From the NCBI GenBank assembly GCA_900548735.1, contig URMC01000063.1, positions 1 to 10,982 of the forward strand: 10,982 nucleotides of DNA, in the 5' to 3' direction. The notes below the pieces were generated by a model. The model did not search any database, was not told where the DNA came from, and worked only from the letters and a program-made list of their open reading frames with translations. The DNA is from an uncultured Eubacteriales bacterium (lineage in GTDB: Bacteria; Bacillota; Clostridia; Oscillospirales; CAG-272). The position numbers and the translations under genes are program-made. Below, piece after piece: positions 7,600 to 10,982 of this stretch; position 1 is the stretch's first letter; each line of letters opens with the position of its first letter.

Positions 7600-10500
7600 A
7601 CACGTAATCGTCCGTGTCGTCTGTAAATCCGCCCTCGTTTGCCATTCTGGCGGCGTACTGCTCGGCAGTGATCAGCACCCGGCGGGGCTTGTTGCCCTCC
7701 GCAGGGCTGACAATGCCCATTTCCTCCATCCGGTCAATGAGCTTCGCCGCACGACCGTAACCGATGGAAAGCCTTCTTTGAAGAAGCGAGGTGGCAACCT
7801 TTTGGGATTCCACGGCAAGGCGCACCGCCTTGTTGAAGATCGCGTCCTCTCCGCTCTCCCCGTCGTCGGCAAAGTCGTCGTCCCCGGGCTTGCGGTTGGC
7901 GGCTTCCGCTTTCGCCATCTCCACCTCCAGCTGATTCATAAACTCTTCATTATAATGAACCGTCTCGTTATGCTCCCGGATATAAGTCACCACGCGGTCG
8001 ATCTCCCCGTCCGACACAAAGGCACCCTGCACACGCGCAGGCTTCTGCACCCCGATCGGCATATACAGCATATCGCCTCTGCCGGTCAGCGCTTCGGCGC
8101 CGTTGGCATCCAGAATCGTGCGCGAATCCACCTGCTGCATCACCGTAAAGGCAATGCGGGAGGGGATGTTTGCCTTCAGCTTGCCGGTAATCACGTCCAC
8201 GGACGGGCGCTGGGTACCGATGATCAGATGGATCCCGGCGGCACGCGCCTTTTGTGCGAGGCGGCAGGTAAAGGTTTCGGGGTCGTTGTTGGTCACGCTC
8301 ATTTTCAGGTCGGCAAACTCGTCGATCACGATAACCATTTTGGGCAGATGCTCCCGCTCGGGGTCGTTTTTCACTGCCTCGTTATACGCGTCGATCTCGC
8401 GCACGCCCACATCACGCATCAGGGCATACCGGCGGTCCATTTCCGCCACGGCGCAGGCAAGCACGCCCACGGCACGCTTCATATCCGTCACAATCGGCAT
8501 ATACAGGTGCGGCACATGCTCATAGAGCGAAAACTCCACCTGTTTGGGGTCAATCAGAATGAGGCGCAGGTCTGCCGGGGTGGTTTTATACATCAGCCCG
8601 ATCAGAATGGTGTTGATACAGACCGACTTACCGGAGCCGGTGGTGCCGGCAACCAGCAGGTGCGGCATTTTGGCAAGATCGCACATCTGAATATTGCCGC
8701 CGATGCCGATACCGAGCGGCACCTCCAACGGCTTTTTGGAGTTTTTGTACTCTGCGGATTCCAGCAGGGTGCGCATATATACGGTCTCACGCTCGGCGTT
8801 CGGCACCTCGATACCGATAGCGGGCTTGCCGGGGATCGGTGCCTCAATACGGACCGCCGCCGCCATATTCAGCGCAATATCGTCGATATGGTTGGTCACG
8901 GAGCGCACGCTGGTGCCTACCTCCGGGCGCAGCTCGTATCTGGTGATGGTCGGCCCGCGGGAGCACTGAATGTCCTCCTGAATCCGCACATTGAAGCTGG
9001 CAAGCGTGGCGCGCAGTGCCGCCTTTTTCTCCTCCATCTCCTCGGTGTGATCCACGTTTTTGTTCTGATGATCCTCATTGAGCAGGGTCAGCGGGGGGAT
9101 CACGAAATCACGGGCGGGCGCCGGTGTGTGCGCCGGCGGGGTCTGCCGCACAGGCTCGGTCTTCGTGCGCACCGGGTCCTTCACCGTCTCGGTTCTCGCC
9201 GTCACGTTTTCGCGGGCGGTAAAGGTGGGTACCTCCACATGAAAGTCCACCGCGTCGCTGTCCCGTGTCATGGTATTTCTCGCGGGGCTTGCGGTGCGTT
9301 CTCTTGCCGGTCTTGCGGCAACCGCGCCGCCGACGGGCGGCAGGTCGTCGTCATCCCCCCAATCACGCGCAGGGCGCATGTTCTGCGCCGGGGGTGCGGC
9401 GGGCGCACTCCGCTCCGCCGGAGGTACCGCCGCGGGCTCCGCCGGGCGGGTCGGCTCCTCGGTGAAATCAGGCTCGGTCACGGTTGCCTTTGCCGCAGTG
9501 CGGAAGGTGGCACCCGGTTCGGTTTTGCGGGGCGCGCTCTCCTGCTCGTCGGCAAAAGGATTCTTCTCTTCTTTGGGCTGATCCGCGGCAAGCGTCGCCG
9601 CGGCAAATGCCGCCGCACGCACCGCGTTTTCCGCCGGTGCAGCGGCTTTTTCCGGCGAGGGAGCCGTCGCCGGGCGGGCAAACGAAACCGCCGACGGAAT
9701 ATCGTCATCCGGCCCCACAAAGTCCGGCTTTGCGGGCGTGGGATTTTTCTTTGCGGGCGCCGCACTTGCGACCTCCGGCTCTCTGACGGCACCGCCTGCA
9801 AACAGTTCATCGTCCCCGAAATCGTCATCCGAGATCACATCGGGTTCGGGAGCTTCTTCCGGAAACGCGAACTTTTTGCCATAGTCGGCTTTGCCGAAGG
9901 CGCCCTGCCCACCGGCGTTGCCGATGGAGCCCTCCGTAAAGTCCTGATGAATACCAAAGGGCGAAAATCCGTTGCCGGGCGCATTGTCCGCAGGCGCCGC
10001 CGGGGCGGATTTGGTCCCCTGTCCTTCGGCGTGCGGCTGTTCCTCCGCAAAATCCCGGTGAAGCCCGAAGGGTGAGTAACCGGTGGAAGGCGCGGAATGT
10101 ACCGCATTTCCGTCTTTCGCCGGCTGTGTGCTCTGCTGAGTTGCGGGGGGCGCCTGTCGCACGCCGAAGGGCGAATACCCCTCCGGCGGAACCTGTTCCC
10201 CTGCCGGGGCGGGCTTTACGCTCTCACGGTGCACGGTACCTTCCCGCCGCTCCGGCAGTTCCTCCATCCGGGGGAGCGCAAAGGGCGAGTAGCAGTCGGT
10301 TGCGGTCGGTGCCTGCGCCGGTGCCGGATTGGCGGGGGTCGCCGGCTTCGGGGCGGCGGTTGCCGCCTCTGCCCGTGCGGGAGAGGGGGCAAACGGAGAA
10401 TAGGCAGTGCCGGGTTTGGAGGACGCCGGGTGCGGCGCTTCCGCAGTGCCTGCGCCCTCCGGGTCTCTCGCGTTGGGCACAAAAGGAGAATACGCAGTGC

Positions 10501-10982
10501 CCGTCTTATCGCTTCTGACAAAGCCGGTCGCCGCGGCGGCGGGCGCCGCGGTGTTGCCGGTGGGATAGCCTTTCCCGCCCGGCTGTTCCGCGGCGGGGAC
10601 GAACGGAGAGTATGCCGTGTTCGGTTTGGTGCCGCCCACAGGCTTGTCCTGTGCCGGCAATTCCAACTCGTCATCCGGAATATCCACAATATTTTCCGCG
10701 CCGAACGCGGCGGCAATCTCGACGGAAATTTCGTCTGCCGTGGCACGGCCGGTCTCGGATTTAATAGCGGGCAGCTCCACGTGGTAATCGCGATCGAAGA
10801 TGGCACCCGTCTCGCGCGCCAAGCCAATCATGGACAGGCAATCGGGGCGGTTGGGCGTGAGTTCAATATCGAAAATGACATCGTCAAGCCCGAGCGCTTC
10901 CTGAATGCGCATACCGTTTGTGTATTTTGTGCCGTCGTTCAGAATCAGAACGCTGTCCGCACCCGCGCCCTCGTATTCAACA
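7598..10982 (-). CDS. ftsK: FtsK/SpoIIIE DNA translocase fused to a PheT-like N terminus (5' end outside window)
   Basis: Hexameric ATP-driven motor that pumps chromosomal DNA at the division or sporulation septum. Residues are numbered from the internal Met at 10912; the frame stays open for 23 more codons to the window edge. Order: PheT-like stretch (up to about 66); a long linker rich in Pro, Ala, Asp and Glu (about 75-600) with seven SPF motifs; alpha/beta motor from about 603, with Walker A GTTGSGKS (756-763), ILIDPKQVEF (785-794), Walker B MVIVIDEFADL (859-869) and TQRPSVDVITG (900-910). A C-terminal winged-helix gamma domain (about 1022-1083, SLLQRRLSIGYGRAAKLIDRM) would read KOPS-like orienting sites. 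The motor and gamma domains look intact. No transmembrane helices are present, although FtsK/SpoIIIE normally starts with four. The start codon is not visible. Confidence 0.93.
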   Translation of the reverse strand, partial: VEYEGAGADSVLILNDGTKYTNGMRIQEALGLDDVIFDIELTPNRPDCLSMIGLARETGAIFDRDYHVELPAIKSETGRATADEISVEIAAAFGAENIVDIPDDELELPAQDKPVGGTKPNTAYSPFVPAAEQPGGKGYPTGNTAAPAAAATGFVRSDKTGTAYSPFVPNARDPEGAGTAEAPHPASSKPGTAYSPFAPSPARAEAATAAPKPATPANPAPAQAPTATDCYSPFALPRMEELPERREGTVHRESVKPAPAGEQVPPEGYSPFGVRQAPPATQQSTQPAKDGNAVHSAPSTGYSPFGLHRDFAEEQPHAEGQGTKSAPAAPADNAPGNGFSPFGIHQDFTEGSIGNAGGQGAFGKADYGKKFAFPEEAPEPDVISDDDFGDDELFAGGAVREPEVASAAPAKKNPTPAKPDFVGPDDDIPSAVSFARPATAPSPEKAAAPAENAVRAAAFAAATLAADQPKEEKNPFADEQESAPRKTEPGATFRTAAKATVTEPDFTEEPTRPAEPAAVPPAERSAPAAPPAQNMRPARDWGDDDDLPPVGGAVAARPARERTASPARNTMTRDSDAVDFHVEVPTFTARENVTARTETVKDPVRTKTEPVRQTPPAHTPAPARDFVIPPLTLLNEDHQNKNVDHTEEMEEKKAALRATLASFNVRIQEDIQCSRGPTITRYELRPEVGTSVRSVTNHIDDIALNMAAAVRIEAPIPGKPAIGIEVPNAERETVYMRTLLESAEYKNSKKPLEVPLGIGIGGNIQMCDLAKMPHLLVAGTTGSGKSVCINTILIGLMYKTTPADLRLILIDPKQVEFSLYEHVPHLYMPIVTDMKRAVGVLACAVAEMDRRYALMRDVGVREIDAYNEAVKNDPEREHLPKMVIVIDEFADLKMSVTNNDPETFTCRLAQKARAAGIHLIIGTQRPSVDVITGKLKANIPSRIAFTVMQQVDSRTILDANGAEALTGRGDMLYMPIGVQKPARVQGAFVSDGEIDRVVTYIREHNETVHYNEEFMNQLEVEMAKAEAANRKPGDDDFADDGESGEDAIFNKAVRLAVESQKVATSLLQRRLSIGYGRAAKLIDRMEEMGIVSPAEGNKPRRVLITAEQYAARMANEGGFTDDTDDYV
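9956..10612 (-). repeat. Seven YSPF/FSPF motif repeats in the FtsK linker
   Basis: YSPF begins at residues 101, 141, 171, 208, 246 and 279, and FSPF at 316 (numbered from Met 10912). Intervals are 40, 30, 37, 38, 33 and 37 residues. The first three share TAYSPF, the fifth to seventh share G(Y/F)SPFG, and the last two also share a following H-x-D-F. The spacers are low-complexity Ala/Pro/Gly and poorly conserved between repeats. This looks like an array of short linear binding motifs on a disordered tether; the partner is unknown. Confidence 0.85.
10715..10982 (-). pseudogene. pheT: PheT-like fragment (phenylalanyl-tRNA synthetase beta) in frame with ftsK
   Basis: Running in from the right edge the frame reads VEYEGAGADSVLILNDGTKY, then MRIQEALGLDDVIFDIELTP and NRPDCLSMIGLARETGAIF, then DEISVEI. 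The TPNRPDCLSxxGLARE block after a (L/F)GLDD-type segment is a hallmark of the bacterial PheT chain, between its tRNA-binding domain and its B3/B4 editing domain. In PheT the text after ISVEI should continue with a C-PRY block. Instead the frame passes through AAAFGAENIVDIPDDELELP into the FtsK linker, so the PheT similarity stops near 10700-10720. Possible causes: gene fusion by deletion, recombination, or an assembly join. Similarity recognised by eye. Confidence 0.72.

Noticed and set aside
7526..10075. 849-codon open frame on the plus strand, antisense to the ftsK-like gene
   Set aside because: It is Arg/His-rich with no recognisable domain, overlaps the rnpB end and both terminators, and lies exactly opposite a gene with clear motor motifs. 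Long antisense frames are expected in GC-rich genes.
9956..10612. CRISPR-like or DNA tandem repeat array
   Set aside because: The regularity is at protein level only (short SPF motifs); spacers and flanks are not repeated as DNA, and the reading frame is open throughout.

Overview
The window reads as a chromosomal housekeeping region from a GC-rich member of the Firmicutes, most likely class Clostridia (Oscillospirales or a relative). This rests on several signs. Strong AGGAGG-type ribosome binding sites are present. A dgt-like gene sits directly before dnaG with an ATGA start/stop overlap. The RNase P RNA looks like the A type. An FtsK/SpoIIIE motor is present. A G5C/T6 hairpin element of a kind I recall as dispersed in such genomes also occurs. 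The lineage is an inference; no 16S or other marker is in view.

Layout. (1) 1-2545, minus strand: dgt-like dNTP triphosphohydrolase followed by dnaG (primase, cut by the left window edge), a replication-linked operon. (2) 2546-2732: intergenic stretch with a hairpin repeat element and degenerate flanking repeats. (3) 2733-4526, minus: L-fucose isomerase (fucI). It faces a divergent AraC-family regulator (4634-5500, plus) across a 107-bp promoter region in which the two -10 boxes lie in the two arms of one palindrome. (4) 5501-5700: a second copy of the hairpin element in the same orientation, plus extra hairpins. (5) 5701-7103, minus: two overlapping genes for multi-pass membrane proteins. 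The upstream one resembles an M50-like membrane metalloprotease family whose HExGH motif appears to be lost. (6) 7150-7599, plus: rnpB with a clear promoter and two consecutive terminators. (7) 7598-10982, minus: a very long open frame encoding an FtsK/SpoIIIE motor with a roughly 500-residue Pro/Ala/acidic linker that carries seven spaced YSPF/FSPF motifs.

The most striking observation is at the right edge. The N-terminal part of the FtsK frame (about 10715-10982) is not the expected four-helix membrane domain. It reads as an internal piece of the phenylalanyl-tRNA synthetase beta chain (PheT), joined in frame to the FtsK linker. This is either a real gene fusion or, quite plausibly, an assembly join or a deletion. 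The sequence alone cannot decide.

Together the genes cover chromosome replication and nucleotide sanitation (dgt, dnaG), chromosome segregation (ftsK), tRNA maturation (rnpB) and one regulated sugar-use locus (fucI/araC). No integrase, transposase, CRISPR array, tRNA or rRNA gene was seen.
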